A program made the translations under genes and the position numbers. Below, piece after piece: positions 1-6,579 of a stretch of 7,510 nucleotides of DNA. How positions within the stretch are numbered: the first letter of the stretch is position 1; every line of letters starts with the position of its first letter. This DNA is from Nitratireductor sp. (lineage in GTDB: Bacteria; Pseudomonadota; Alphaproteobacteria; Rhizobiales; Rhizobiaceae): the NCBI GenBank assembly GCA_020441735.1, contig JAGRLQ010000008.1, positions 1 through 7,510 of the forward strand. The letters run 5' to 3'. Below the pieces are notes generated by a model. It was not told where the DNA came from, searched no databases, and saw nothing but the letters and a program-made list of their open reading frames with translations.

Positions 1-192
1 ACCTTCGACCAGTTGCTCTTCAACCGGCCGGTTCCAGGCTACGCCCAGTATCGCTCGCCGGTGAAGGGGCTCTATATGTGCGGTTCCAGTACCCACCCGG
101 GCGGTGGTGTGATGGGCGCTCCCGGCGCCAACGCTGCGCGTGAGATTCTTGCAGATTTGGGCCGGCACATGGACATGGGGGCGGCAGCATGA
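1..192 (+). CDS. FAD-dependent oxidoreductase (phytoene dehydrogenase-like), C-terminal end only
   Basis: This is the last 63 codons of a gene that begins before the window; the stop is TGA at 190-192. The readable end contains DQLL..RP, then GLYMCGSSTHPGGGVMGAPG, the C-terminal FAD-contacting signature of the COG1233 group (phytoene desaturase/PYROXD2-like amine-oxidase-fold flavoproteins). Aligned by hand with residues 441-490 of the next gene, 28 of 50 positions are identical, so the two are tandem paralogues. Its stop overlaps the next start (ATGA, 189-192), implying one transcript and probably coupled translation. The N-terminal Rossmann motif lies outside the window, so the call rests on the C-terminal motif and the paralogue. 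The substrate is unknown; members of this group are often labelled carotenoid desaturases by default, and nothing here indicates carotenoid metabolism. Confidence 0.85.
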   Translation, partial: TFDQLLFNRPVPGYAQYRSPVKGLYMCGSSTHPGGGVMGAPGANAAREILADLGRHMDMGAAA

Positions 193-1676
193 GCGAGGCC
201 CGGGAGGCGATCATCATCGGTGCAGGCCACAACGGATTGGTGGCCGCCGGACTGCTGGCGCGGAAGGAAATCCGTCCGCTGGTTCTGGAAGCCCGGGACC
301 ACATTGGCGGCATGCTGGGAGATCAGTCGTTCCGTGTCTCGCCCATGCCGTTTTCACTCAGGCCGGAATTCCTTCGGGCGCTGGATATCGATCTTCCTGC
401 GGTGCCCATGGCGACGCTTGTCGCTTCACCTTCGGGCAAAACGATCAGGGTTTCGGGAAACCGGGTTGAAGGGTGCGACACCGCCGATGCGGAGGCCTAT
501 GAGCAACTGGCCCGCCGGCTTGCGCGGCAGGCGGAAGCCCTGTCCGGCATGCTTTTGCGGCCTCCGCCATCCCTTGATGGTAACAGTTTTCGCGAGCTTC
601 TTTCGCTTGCACGCACCGGGCTGAAACTTCGCGGCCTGGGCAAGACCGGGTTGCGCGACCTGCTTCGAATAGCGCTTTCCAATGTCCATGATCTGATCGA
701 CGACGAGATCGGGGATGGGCCGCTGGGTGCACTGCTCGCAATGGATGCCACCCTTGGTGGCGCCATGGGACCGCGTTCCCCGGGAACCGTGCTGCCGCTG
801 CTCTACCGAATGACCGCCAACGCCGGACAGCGAATGATGCCCGCCGGTGGCCCCACAGCGCTGGTTAAAGCACTTGCCAGCAAGGTCGAGACCGCAGGTG
901 GCGAAGTCAGGACGAATGCGCCGGTGAAGCGCATTCTTGTCGAGGATGACCGTGTTGCAGGAGTTTGCCTGGAGAGTGGAGAGATCATTCGCGCGCCGCT
1001 GGTCCTCTCAACGGCAGCCCCCGGCACGACCCTGCTGGAAATGCTGGGTCCCGAATATCTGGATGCCGAATTCGTCCGGCGCTGCCGCAAGATGGCATCC
1101 GCCGGCATGGTGGCGAGGCTCGATTTCGAACTTTCTGCAGCGCCTGCACTGGCGGACGGCACGCAACTGACGGCGAGCGACCGGCTGGTGATCGCCGAAA
1201 ATGCAGCAGCCGTTGAAGCTGCTTTCAATGCTGCCAAGTATCGCGGATTGCCCGAACGCCCGGTCATGGAAGCCTGTTACGATGCCGGCAGGGGACTTTT
1301 GTCAGTCAGCGCCCAGTTCATACCATGCAACCCCGAAGGAGGCTGGACGAAAGTGTTGAGGCTCAAGCTGGAAAAGGCAGTCAAAGGGGAGATTGCTCGT
1401 ATCATCCCGGATTTCAGCAAGCTTGTCCTGAGCACGGTCCTGATGACCCCACAGGATATCGAAACGGCCTATCGGGTTCCCGGCGGCCACTGGCATCACG
1501 GCGAGTTTCGTATCGATCAACTCCTCATGCTGCGTCCGTTCGATGGCGCTTCCAACTACCGGATGCCGGTGGAGGGGCTCTATCTGTGCGGTGCCGGTGC
1601 GCATCCGGGCGGGGATATATCCGGCGCTCCGGGGTTCAACGGTGCCCGGGCTGCGCTTGCCGGAAGGAGGCGCTGA
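189..1676 (+). CDS. NAD(P)/FAD-dependent oxidoreductase, phytoene dehydrogenase/PYROXD2-like
   Basis: A 495-residue flavoprotein of the amine-oxidase/phytoene-desaturase superfamily (COG1233 type), likely cytosolic. The N-terminal dinucleotide-binding Rossmann motif is GAGHNG at residues 11-16. An acidic residue (E34) follows at the end of the second strand, where the FAD ribose is normally bound, and then R36-D-H-I-G-G41. The C-terminus carries DQLL (443-446) and GLYLCGAGAHPGGDISGAPG (463-482), the second FAD-contacting signature. No signal peptide is seen. The ATG is chosen because it overlaps the previous stop by ATGA and immediately precedes the Rossmann strand. The stop is one base before the GcvT-like start, so the genes are co-transcribed. 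The family performs FAD-dependent dehydrogenation or amine/C-C oxidation. With a GcvT-type neighbour, oxidation of an amine or methylated compound is more plausible than carotenoid desaturation, but this is inference. The length is somewhat short for the family (about 500-550, from memory), with no sign of damage. Confidence 0.9.
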   Translation: MSEAREAIIIGAGHNGLVAAGLLARKEIRPLVLEARDHIGGMLGDQSFRVSPMPFSLRPEFLRALDIDLPAVPMATLVASPSGKTIRVSGNRVEGCDTADAEAYEQLARRLARQAEALSGMLLRPPPSLDGNSFRELLSLARTGLKLRGLGKTGLRDLLRIALSNVHDLIDDEIGDGPLGALLAMDATLGGAMGPRSPGTVLPLLYRMTANAGQRMMPAGGPTALVKALASKVETAGGEVRTNAPVKRILVEDDRVAGVCLESGEIIRAPLVLSTAAPGTTLLEMLGPEYLDAEFVRRCRKMASAGMVARLDFELSAAPALADGTQLTASDRLVIAENAAAVEAAFNAAKYRGLPERPVMEACYDAGRGLLSVSAQFIPCNPEGGWTKVLRLKLEKAVKGEIARIIPDFSKLVLSTVLMTPQDIETAYRVPGGHWHHGEFRIDQLLMLRPFDGASNYRMPVEGLYLCGAGAHPGGDISGAPGFNGARAALAGRRR

Positions 1677-1677
1677 A

Positions 1678-2889
1678 ATGGCAAAAGGGCAAAAAATGTC
1701 ACCGCACCCGCAAGTACCTATGGGACTGGAAGCAGGGCCTTTTCACCAGCAGCTTGATGCGCTGAACGGCCAGCATGGCTGGATGAACTGGATGGGGTTT
1801 GCCTCGCCCACGGTCCTCGACAATATGGAATTCGAATACTTCGCCATCCGCAATCAGTCGACGCTGTTCGACATTTCGCCCATGTGCAAATACCTGATCG
1901 AGGGGGCGGATGCCGAAAAGGTCGTCAACCGTTTGGTCACTCGGGACATCAGAAAGCTGAAGACCGGAAGGGTCGCCTACGTCATCTGGTGTGATGAAGA
2001 CGGAAATGTGATCGACGACGGCACGGTCTTCCGTCTTGCCGACAACAGCATCCGCCTGTGCTGCCAGGAGCCGCAACTGGCCTGGCTTGAGGATGTTGCA
2101 TGGGGCTTTGATGTTGCCATCCGCGATGTCAGCCGGGAGATTGCAGCCCTTGCCCTGCAAGGCCCGACCTCCGCAGCTCTGTTGCGCACACTGGCCGTCG
2201 GGGAAGTGGAGCATCTCAAGCCGTTCGATTTTGCACCGGTCAGGATCGGCAGGAAGAAAGTGGAATTGTCGCGCACCGGGTTCACCGGTGATCTTGGCTA
2301 TGAACTGTGGATGAAGCCGGAGGACGCTGGAACAGTCTGGGATGCCCTGCTGCAGGCCGGCAATCAATACGGGCTGCGGGTCATCGGCTATCAGGCGCTC
2401 GAGATGGCACGCATAGAGGCGGGTTTCCTTCTGCCGAAAACCGATTTTCTTTCCTCTCGAACAGCACTCAGGCCGGACCGGACCAGCACGCCTTTTGAAT
2501 TGGGTCTCGAAGGCATGGTCGCTTTCGACAAGCCCCATTTCAATGGCCGCCGTGCGCTTCTGCGGCTTGCCGGTTCACCGCCCCGCCGCAAACTGGTGCA
2601 GATCGAGGTGGACAAGGACAAGCCCGCCGTCAACGCCCTGGTTTATCACCGGCAGAAAAAGGAAGTCGGAATGGTGACCTCGGCACTGTGGTCGCCAACC
2701 TGCAAGCGCAACATCGCCTATGCCTGGCTGGATGCACCGTACTGCGAGCCGGGAAGCGAGGATTTGTGGGTTGAAATCTATCTGCAGAAAGAGATCAGAT
2801 GGCAGCGGCGAATGGAACGGTGCCGCATTGTCACCAAGCGGTTCTTCTCGCATGAACGGCGGGCAGCGACACCGCCGGCCGGCTTCTGA
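1678..2889 (+). CDS. GcvT-family (aminomethyltransferase/THF-dependent demethylase-like) protein
   Basis: A 403-residue protein of the glycine-cleavage T-protein superfamily, which also includes DmdA and the LigM/DesA O-demethylases and moves one-carbon units from N-, S- or O-methyl donors to tetrahydrofolate. Landmarks in order are LFDISPM (63-69), GNVIDDG (109-115, the aligned position of the Asp pair used by true T-proteins), LQGP (160-163), RTGFTGDLGYEL (199-210), ALEMARIEAGFLL (240-252), and TPFELGLEGMVAFDKPHFNGRRAL (271-294), which leads into the C-terminal barrel. The start at 1678 is preferred because GGAGG (1666-1670) sits 7 nt upstream and the upstream stop is at 1674-1676. The open frame extends back to an ATG at 1543, but that would overlap the flavoprotein by 134 bp. 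The tail after about residue 375 is basic and divergent. It is not the housekeeping gcvT: it lacks GcvH/GcvP neighbours and sits with flavoprotein genes. Exact donor substrate unknown. Confidence 0.88.
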   Translation: MAKGQKMSPHPQVPMGLEAGPFHQQLDALNGQHGWMNWMGFASPTVLDNMEFEYFAIRNQSTLFDISPMCKYLIEGADAEKVVNRLVTRDIRKLKTGRVAYVIWCDEDGNVIDDGTVFRLADNSIRLCCQEPQLAWLEDVAWGFDVAIRDVSREIAALALQGPTSAALLRTLAVGEVEHLKPFDFAPVRIGRKKVELSRTGFTGDLGYELWMKPEDAGTVWDALLQAGNQYGLRVIGYQALEMARIEAGFLLPKTDFLSSRTALRPDRTSTPFELGLEGMVAFDKPHFNGRRALLRLAGSPPRRKLVQIEVDKDKPAVNALVYHRQKKEVGMVTSALWSPTCKRNIAYAWLDAPYCEPGSEDLWVEIYLQKEIRWQRRMERCRIVTKRFFSHERRAATPPAGF

Positions 2890-2959
2890 GGATGTGCAGT
2901 GAAAAGTCCTTGGGTTTCCCTGTGGCAGGCAATGTGATGATCAATCTTGCGAGGCGGTA

Positions 2960-3193
2960 ATGGACAGTCTGCATTCGGCGGAACTGCATAGTGAAGAGGA
3001 TCGCCGTCAGTATTCACTTTTGACGACCCCGCTGGGCAAGCCAGGCTCGGGCATGGTGCGCTATGGTGCGGCGATGCATTTTCACAGATCGGGTCGGATG
3101 AAGCCGGAAATGCTGGAAGCCTACCGCATCTGCTGCAAGCTCGATCATGAAGATGTTCACGATGTCATGGCGAGCAGGGTACTGCCGGATTAG
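2960..3193 (+). CDS. small protein of unknown function, last gene of the flavoprotein-GcvT operon
   Basis: A 77-residue protein I do not recognise. The start ATG is the first possible start in this frame: the frame is open only from 2903 and no ATG, GTG or TTG occurs earlier. It is preceded by GAGG (2951-2954) at 5 nt spacing. The N-terminal 25 residues are polar and charged. The remainder (about 32-75) is VRYGAAMHFHRSGRMKPEML, then EAYRIC, a second cysteine, LDHEDVHDVM, and reads like a compact helical domain with two adjacent cysteines (C58, C59) and several histidines. No signal peptide or membrane segment is visible. It follows the GcvT-like gene by 70 bp on the same strand, which suggests it belongs to the operon. 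The amino-acid make-up looks protein-like rather than a chance frame, and there is no competing long gene on the other strand. An accessory or subunit role is possible but not shown. Confidence 0.6.
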   Translation: MDSLHSAELHSEEDRRQYSLLTTPLGKPGSGMVRYGAAMHFHRSGRMKPEMLEAYRICCKLDHEDVHDVMASRVLPD

Positions 3194-3226
3194 CGATCTT
3201 CCGCCAAAGGGAAATTCGCCAATAAG

Positions 3227-3243
3227 TGATGTTTGAAACATCA
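3227..3243. promoter_or_regulatory. 17-bp perfect palindrome (possible operator)
   Basis: TGATGTTTGAAACATCA is an 8-bp inverted repeat around one central base, 33 bp after the stop of the 77-residue gene. A one-base centre is typical of a dimeric regulator site. As RNA it would form at most a 6-bp stem with a TTGAA loop, followed by only AAAA on the + strand. I cannot assign a regulator family. It lies downstream of both convergent operons, which is an unusual place for an operator. Confidence 0.35.
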
Positions 3244-3267
3244 AAACCGATAGACAGGACAGGGTGA

Positions 3268-3289
3268 AAAGGCGGTCCGCAACCGCTTT
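3268..3289. terminator. weak bulged hairpin in the convergent gap
   Basis: AAAG-CGGT (with one bulged G at 3272) pairs with ACCG-CTTT around the loop CCGCA. Read on the - strand, the stem ends in CCTTTTC, a short U-tract, about 115 bp beyond the dctP stop. On the + strand it follows the 77-residue gene by about 75 bp. It could be a weak terminator for either operon; the stem is short and interrupted. Confidence 0.3.
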
Positions 3290-3339
3290 ACTCAGGAGCA
3301 CTGCTGCTGCGGCCGGCGGATTTCAAAGCAGAGCCACAC

Positions 3340-3368
3340 TTGCCGGGCAGCATTCGCTGCACCGGCAA
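3340..3368. terminator. strong 12-bp hairpin between convergent operons
   Basis: TTGCCGG plus GCAGC (3340-3351) pairs with GCTGC and CCGGCAA (3356-3360, 3362-3368) around the loop ATTC, with a single bulged A at 3361. The stem is GC-rich and symmetrical, so it can form in transcripts from either strand. Neither side has a U-tract, so it is not a classical intrinsic terminator. Its position 37 bp beyond the dctP stop on the - strand fits a 3'-end stabilising or terminating hairpin. A smaller CCCGG-ATAC-CCGGG hairpin lies at 3385-3398. Confidence 0.4.
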
Positions 3369-3405
3369 TGTTCGCTATGACCTCCCCGGATACCCGGGCA
3401 TATGC

Positions 3406-4470
3406 CTACATGCGCTGTGAATAGACCGGCGCCTCGACGGTGGCAGCGTAAGGCCTGGCGATGTCGAGGAAGGCGTTGTAGCTGTCCATCACCTTCCTGA
3501 AGGTCGGGTTGGCGGCAGCATTTTCCTCAAGCACTTCCATGCTGGCTTTCTTCAGCGCAGCCACCACGTCGTCGGGGAACGAGCCGAACTCGACACCGGC
3601 ATCCTGCAACTGCTTCATGGCAAGAGCATTGAAATAGGCAAACTGCGCCAGCGCCTCCGTATTGGCGGCATCGGCAGCATTGGCAATTACCGCCTGGAGA
3701 TGCTTCGGCAGACCATCCCAGGCTTCCTTGTTGACGACGATTTCAAGGCCGGCGGAGGGTTCGTGGAAAGCCGGCACATAGCAGTGCTTGGCGACCTTCT
3801 GCAGGCCGAAAGCCTGATCGAGCATCGGCCCGACCCATTCCGCTGCATCGATGGCACCGGACTGGAAGGCCTGGAAGATTTCGGGCGGCGGCAGGAGGAC
3901 AGCGTTGACGCCGACCTTGCGCATGGCTTCGCCGCCAAGGCCCGCAATACGCATGTTGAGGCCCGAAAGATCTTCCAGCTTGGTGATCGGGTTTTTGAAC
4001 CAGCCCGCAGCCTGGACGCCGGAATTGCCGGAGTAGAAGGGAATGAGGCCGCGCTCCGCATAAATCTCGTTCCACAGGTCCTGGCCGCCGCCAAAACGCA
4101 ACCAGGCTTGGGTTTCGACAGCCGTCATGCCGAAGGGGACGGCGGAGAAGAAATGCAGGGCGGTGTTCTTGGAGGCAGCATAATAGGGTGTGGAATGGCC
4201 GATTTCAGCCGTACCCTGCTGTACTGCGTCCTCGACACCGAAGGGCGGCACCAGTTCACCGCCGGAAAAGACCTTGAGTGTCAGTTGTCTGTCGGACATG
4301 TCGGCAACACGCTGGGCGAAGGTGGTCGCGTTGGTGCCAACGCCCGGTGCCTTGGCCGGAAACGATGTCGGCATTTTCCACTCGATCTTGCCCTGCGCGA
4401 TGGCAGGCGTTGCCAGCACGGCTGCTGGCGCCGCAATTGCGGTAGTCTTCATGAATTCACGGCGTTTCAT
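3406..4470 (-). CDS. dctP: TRAP transporter periplasmic substrate-binding protein, TakP/DctP family
   Basis: A 354-residue solute receptor of a tripartite ATP-independent periplasmic transporter. It begins with a Tat signal peptide (RREFMK at residues 3-8, hydrophobic stretch, AIA before Q26), so it is probably exported folded. Family landmarks are VFSGGELVPPFGVEDAVQQG (67-86), GNSGVQAAGW (148-157), LNMRIAG with the carboxylate-binding Arg at 174, and DAAEWVGP (208-215). From memory, Q153, R174 and E211-W212 match the TakP positions that hold the 2-oxoacid and sodium, so a small organic acid ligand is likely. AGGAGG lies 5 nt before the start (4476-4481 on the + strand). It is the last gene of the operon, 43 bp after dctM. 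COG4663 members include FcbT1 (chloroaromatic acid uptake), so an aromatic or larger acid is not excluded. Length is normal and the C-terminus intact. Confidence 0.92.
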   Translation of the reverse strand: MKRREFMKTTAIAAPAAVLATPAIAQGKIEWKMPTSFPAKAPGVGTNATTFAQRVADMSDRQLTLKVFSGGELVPPFGVEDAVQQGTAEIGHSTPYYAASKNTALHFFSAVPFGMTAVETQAWLRFGGGQDLWNEIYAERGLIPFYSGNSGVQAAGWFKNPITKLEDLSGLNMRIAGLGGEAMRKVGVNAVLLPPPEIFQAFQSGAIDAAEWVGPMLDQAFGLQKVAKHCYVPAFHEPSAGLEIVVNKEAWDGLPKHLQAVIANAADAANTEALAQFAYFNALAMKQLQDAGVEFGSFPDDVVAALKKASMEVLEENAAANPTFRKVMDSYNAFLDIARPYAATVEAPVYSQRM

Positions 4471-4513
4471 GGTTTCCTCCTTCGGGTGATGACAGGGTCG
4501 TCTCCACCACAGC

Positions 4514-6076
4514 CTAGAACAACTGGCCCGGCAGCCAGGTCGCCAGCGCCGGGAACGTAGCTAGGCACAGTATGGCAATCATCTGGATGATGACAAATGG
4601 AAATACGGCGCGATAGATCGCCACAGTCCGAATGCGCGAAGGCGCAACGGAGCGAAAATAGAAGAGCGCGAAACCGAAAGGGGGAGTAAGGAAAGACGTC
4701 TGCAAATTCATTGCGATCAGGACTGCGAACCAGACCGGGTTGATGTCGGCTTGCAGGATGACCGGACCGACGATCGGCACCACGATGAAGATGATCTCGA
4801 CGAATTCCAGGATGAAACCGAGCAGGAAGATTACCAGCATGGTAGCCGCCAGCAGGCCATAAGGCCCGCCCGGCACATGGGCAAGCAGCTCGGCGACCAT
4901 CTCGTCGCCACCGAAGCCGCGAAAGACCAGCGACAGGATGCTGGCTGCGATGATGATGCCGAATATCATGCCGGAAACCACGAGGGTTTCAACCAGGGCC
5001 GGTAACAGGATGGCTGCGCGGGCAAGAACCAGGCCATGCCACGCAAGGCCTGCGATGAGCAGCAGGATGAGTGCGACGGTGAGCAGGGTGGAAGCTGTGA
5101 AGGCAACCTGGCCTGTGGTGAAATCCACCTGCAGCAATCCGGTAACGCTAGAAACGAGCATCGCCAGTGCGAGCACCCCTGTCAGGGCAGCGCTCTTCGC
5201 ACTGCTTGGTGAAACCTGCGCGGCGGCAACGAGAATTGTGCCGGCGACGCCGATGCTGGCAGCTTCCGTGGGGGTCGCGACGCCAAACAGGATGGAGCCC
5301 AGTACGGCAAAAATCAGCAGAAGCGTCGGCAGGACGCCACGGAGGACAGCGCCGATCTCGCCATGGCCCGCAGGCTTCCCGGCTGCATTGCCGGACTGGC
5401 CGCGAAGGCGAAACACAACAAAGGCACCATAGAGCAGGACCAGAAGCAGGCCCGGAAACAGTGCGCCGGCAAAAAGGTCGCCGATGGTAACGGAATCCGG
5501 TGCGAAATTGCCGATGGTCTGCTGTGCCTCGATATAGGCATTGGACACCTGATCGCCGAGCAGGATCAGAACGATTGAGGGCGGGATGATCTGGCCCAGC
5601 GTGCCACTGGCGCAGATGAGGCCGCTGGCGGTTCGGTCGTCCACACCGGCTTTTGTGAGGCTCGGCAGGCTGATGGCGCCGAGAGCCACAATGGTGGCGC
5701 CGATTATGCCGGTGGAAGCCGCGATCAGCGTGGAGATGAACAGGACCGACAGGGCCAGGCCCGTGCGGCTTCCACCGAACAGCCGGTTGATGTTGGTCAG
5801 CATGAACTCGGCCTGGCGCGAGCGGTCGAGCAGTACCCCCATCATGACGAACAGCGGCACGGCAATCAGCAGCCGGTTCTCCATCACGCCGAAAATGCGC
5901 TGCGGTACGGCCTGGAAGTAGCTCACGTCGAAATGGCCAAAAGCATGGGCAAGAAATGCGATTAGCACCGGCACGCCGGAAATAACAAACATGACCGGCA
6001 GGCCGGAGAGAATGCCGGCCAGCAGAGTGACGCCCAGAATGATGACCCAAACGGCTTCAACCTCCAATCCCGTCAT
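4514..6076 (-). CDS. dctM: TRAP transporter large permease subunit, FcbT3/DctM family
   Basis: A 520-residue polytopic inner-membrane protein that forms the sodium-coupled transport channel with the small permease. Many hydrophobic helices are visible. The conserved repeats are GTLGQIIPPS (158-167) followed by VLILLGDQ, and in the second half GFILEFVEIIFIVVPIVGP (420-438) and SFLTPPFGFALFYF (461-474). It is about 90 residues longer than the common 425-430 residue DctM. The extra length is an additional hydrophobic segment at about 290-365, after the cytoplasmic PTEAAS motif (269-274); COG4664 members often carry this. The ATG at 6076 overlaps the end of dctQ by 20 bp, with GGAAAGG directly upstream. 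A TTG at 6109 would extend it by 11 polar residues and is less likely; a TTG at 6067 is also possible. Substrate is set mainly by the binding protein. Confidence 0.92.
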   Translation of the reverse strand: MTGLEVEAVWVIILGVTLLAGILSGLPVMFVISGVPVLIAFLAHAFGHFDVSYFQAVPQRIFGVMENRLLIAVPLFVMMGVLLDRSRQAEFMLTNINRLFGGSRTGLALSVLFISTLIAASTGIIGATIVALGAISLPSLTKAGVDDRTASGLICASGTLGQIIPPSIVLILLGDQVSNAYIEAQQTIGNFAPDSVTIGDLFAGALFPGLLLVLLYGAFVVFRLRGQSGNAAGKPAGHGEIGAVLRGVLPTLLLIFAVLGSILFGVATPTEAASIGVAGTILVAAAQVSPSSAKSAALTGVLALAMLVSSVTGLLQVDFTTGQVAFTASTLLTVALILLLIAGLAWHGLVLARAAILLPALVETLVVSGMIFGIIIAASILSLVFRGFGGDEMVAELLAHVPGGPYGLLAATMLVIFLLGFILEFVEIIFIVVPIVGPVILQADINPVWFAVLIAMNLQTSFLTPPFGFALFYFRSVAPSRIRTVAIYRAVFPFVIIQMIAILCLATFPALATWLPGQLF

Positions 6077-6548
6077 CCTTTCCGCGTGCGACGAGATCAG
6101 CGATGGCAATCAGGACGACCAGTGCAGACATGACGAGGATCACCGACTTGATGATGTAGAGGCCGGGCAGCCCGCCGGTCTCCAGCGCGCCTTCACGGAT
6201 CGACCAGGATGCCGACACCAGTGGCCAGCCGTCGATTGCAATCAACGCGAAGACCGGCAGGGTGAACACCACATGCCCGAGCTTGTCGGTCAGCCGGCGC
6301 ACGCGGGGGTTCTGGTATTCGCGCAACACGTCGACACGAACGTGGCGGTCGAGGCGCATGGCAAGCGGTATGGTGAGCACGGTCAGGCAGGAGAAGGCAT
6401 AGATCACGGCGTCCTGAAGCTGGAGGAAGCCGACACCCATCACATAGCGTAGCACAACCACCACAAACTGGCCGGCGAAGAGCACACCGAACAAGGCAAT
6501 GCAAAGCGACATCGTTACCCTGTGCAGCGTATCGGCAACAACCTTCAT
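6057..6548 (-). CDS. dctQ: TRAP transporter small permease subunit, FcbT2/DctQ family
   Basis: A 163-residue membrane protein with four predicted helices (about 12-35, 47-64, 92-110, 130-153), which pairs with the large permease. Conserved DctQ features are LRYVMGVGFLQLQD (33-46), DRHVRVDVL (67-75) and ETGGLPGLYIIK (123-134), all typical of the COG4665 subgroup that accompanies TakP/FcbT1-type receptors. The ATG at 6548 is preceded on the - strand by GGGGAA at 6 nt spacing. It is the first gene of the TRAP operon and its 3' end overlaps dctM, so translation is probably coupled. The order small permease, large permease, binding protein is normal. A near-palindromic GntR-like site lies just upstream. 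No anomalies seen. Confidence 0.9.
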   Translation of the reverse strand: MKVVADTLHRVTMSLCIALFGVLFAGQFVVVVLRYVMGVGFLQLQDAVIYAFSCLTVLTIPLAMRLDRHVRVDVLREYQNPRVRRLTDKLGHVVFTLPVFALIAIDGWPLVSASWSIREGALETGGLPGLYIIKSVILVMSALVVLIAIADLVARGKDDGIGG

Positions 6549-6567
6549 CCGATGTTCCCCGGGCTAT

Positions 6568-6579
6568 CTGTTATACCAG
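6568..6579 (-). promoter_or_regulatory. candidate GntR/FCD-type operator upstream of dctQ
   Basis: CTGTTATACCAG differs from its own reverse complement at only one pair of symmetric positions. It contains GT-N3-AC spacing, fitting the TNGTNNNACNA half-site pattern known for FadR-subfamily GntR regulators at all but the first fixed base. It lies 19 bp before the dctQ start, where bound protein would block transcription or ribosome access. TRAP operons are commonly controlled by this regulator family, but no regulator gene is in the window and no clear -35/-10 pair was identified here. Confidence 0.35.

Noticed and set aside
1543..1677. N-terminal extension of the GcvT-like gene to the ATG at 1543
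   Set aside because: It would overlap the flavoprotein's conserved C-terminus by 134 bp; ATG 1678 has GGAGG at ideal spacing.
1699..2538. A 279-codon - strand frame antisense to the GcvT-like gene
   Set aside because: The + strand frame carries all GcvT landmarks; the antisense frame has none.
3385..3398. CCCGG-ATAC-CCGGG hairpin just after the dctP stop
   Set aside because: Only five base pairs and no U-tract on either strand, too weak to call a terminator on its own.
3700..4560. A 286-codon + strand frame antisense to dctP
   Set aside because: It is a shadow of a well-supported dctP with a Tat signal and family motifs; the antisense product shows no family features.
6077..6109. Upstream TTG start for dctM
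   Set aside because: It adds 11 polar residues inside dctQ; the ATG at 6076 directly precedes the first membrane helix.
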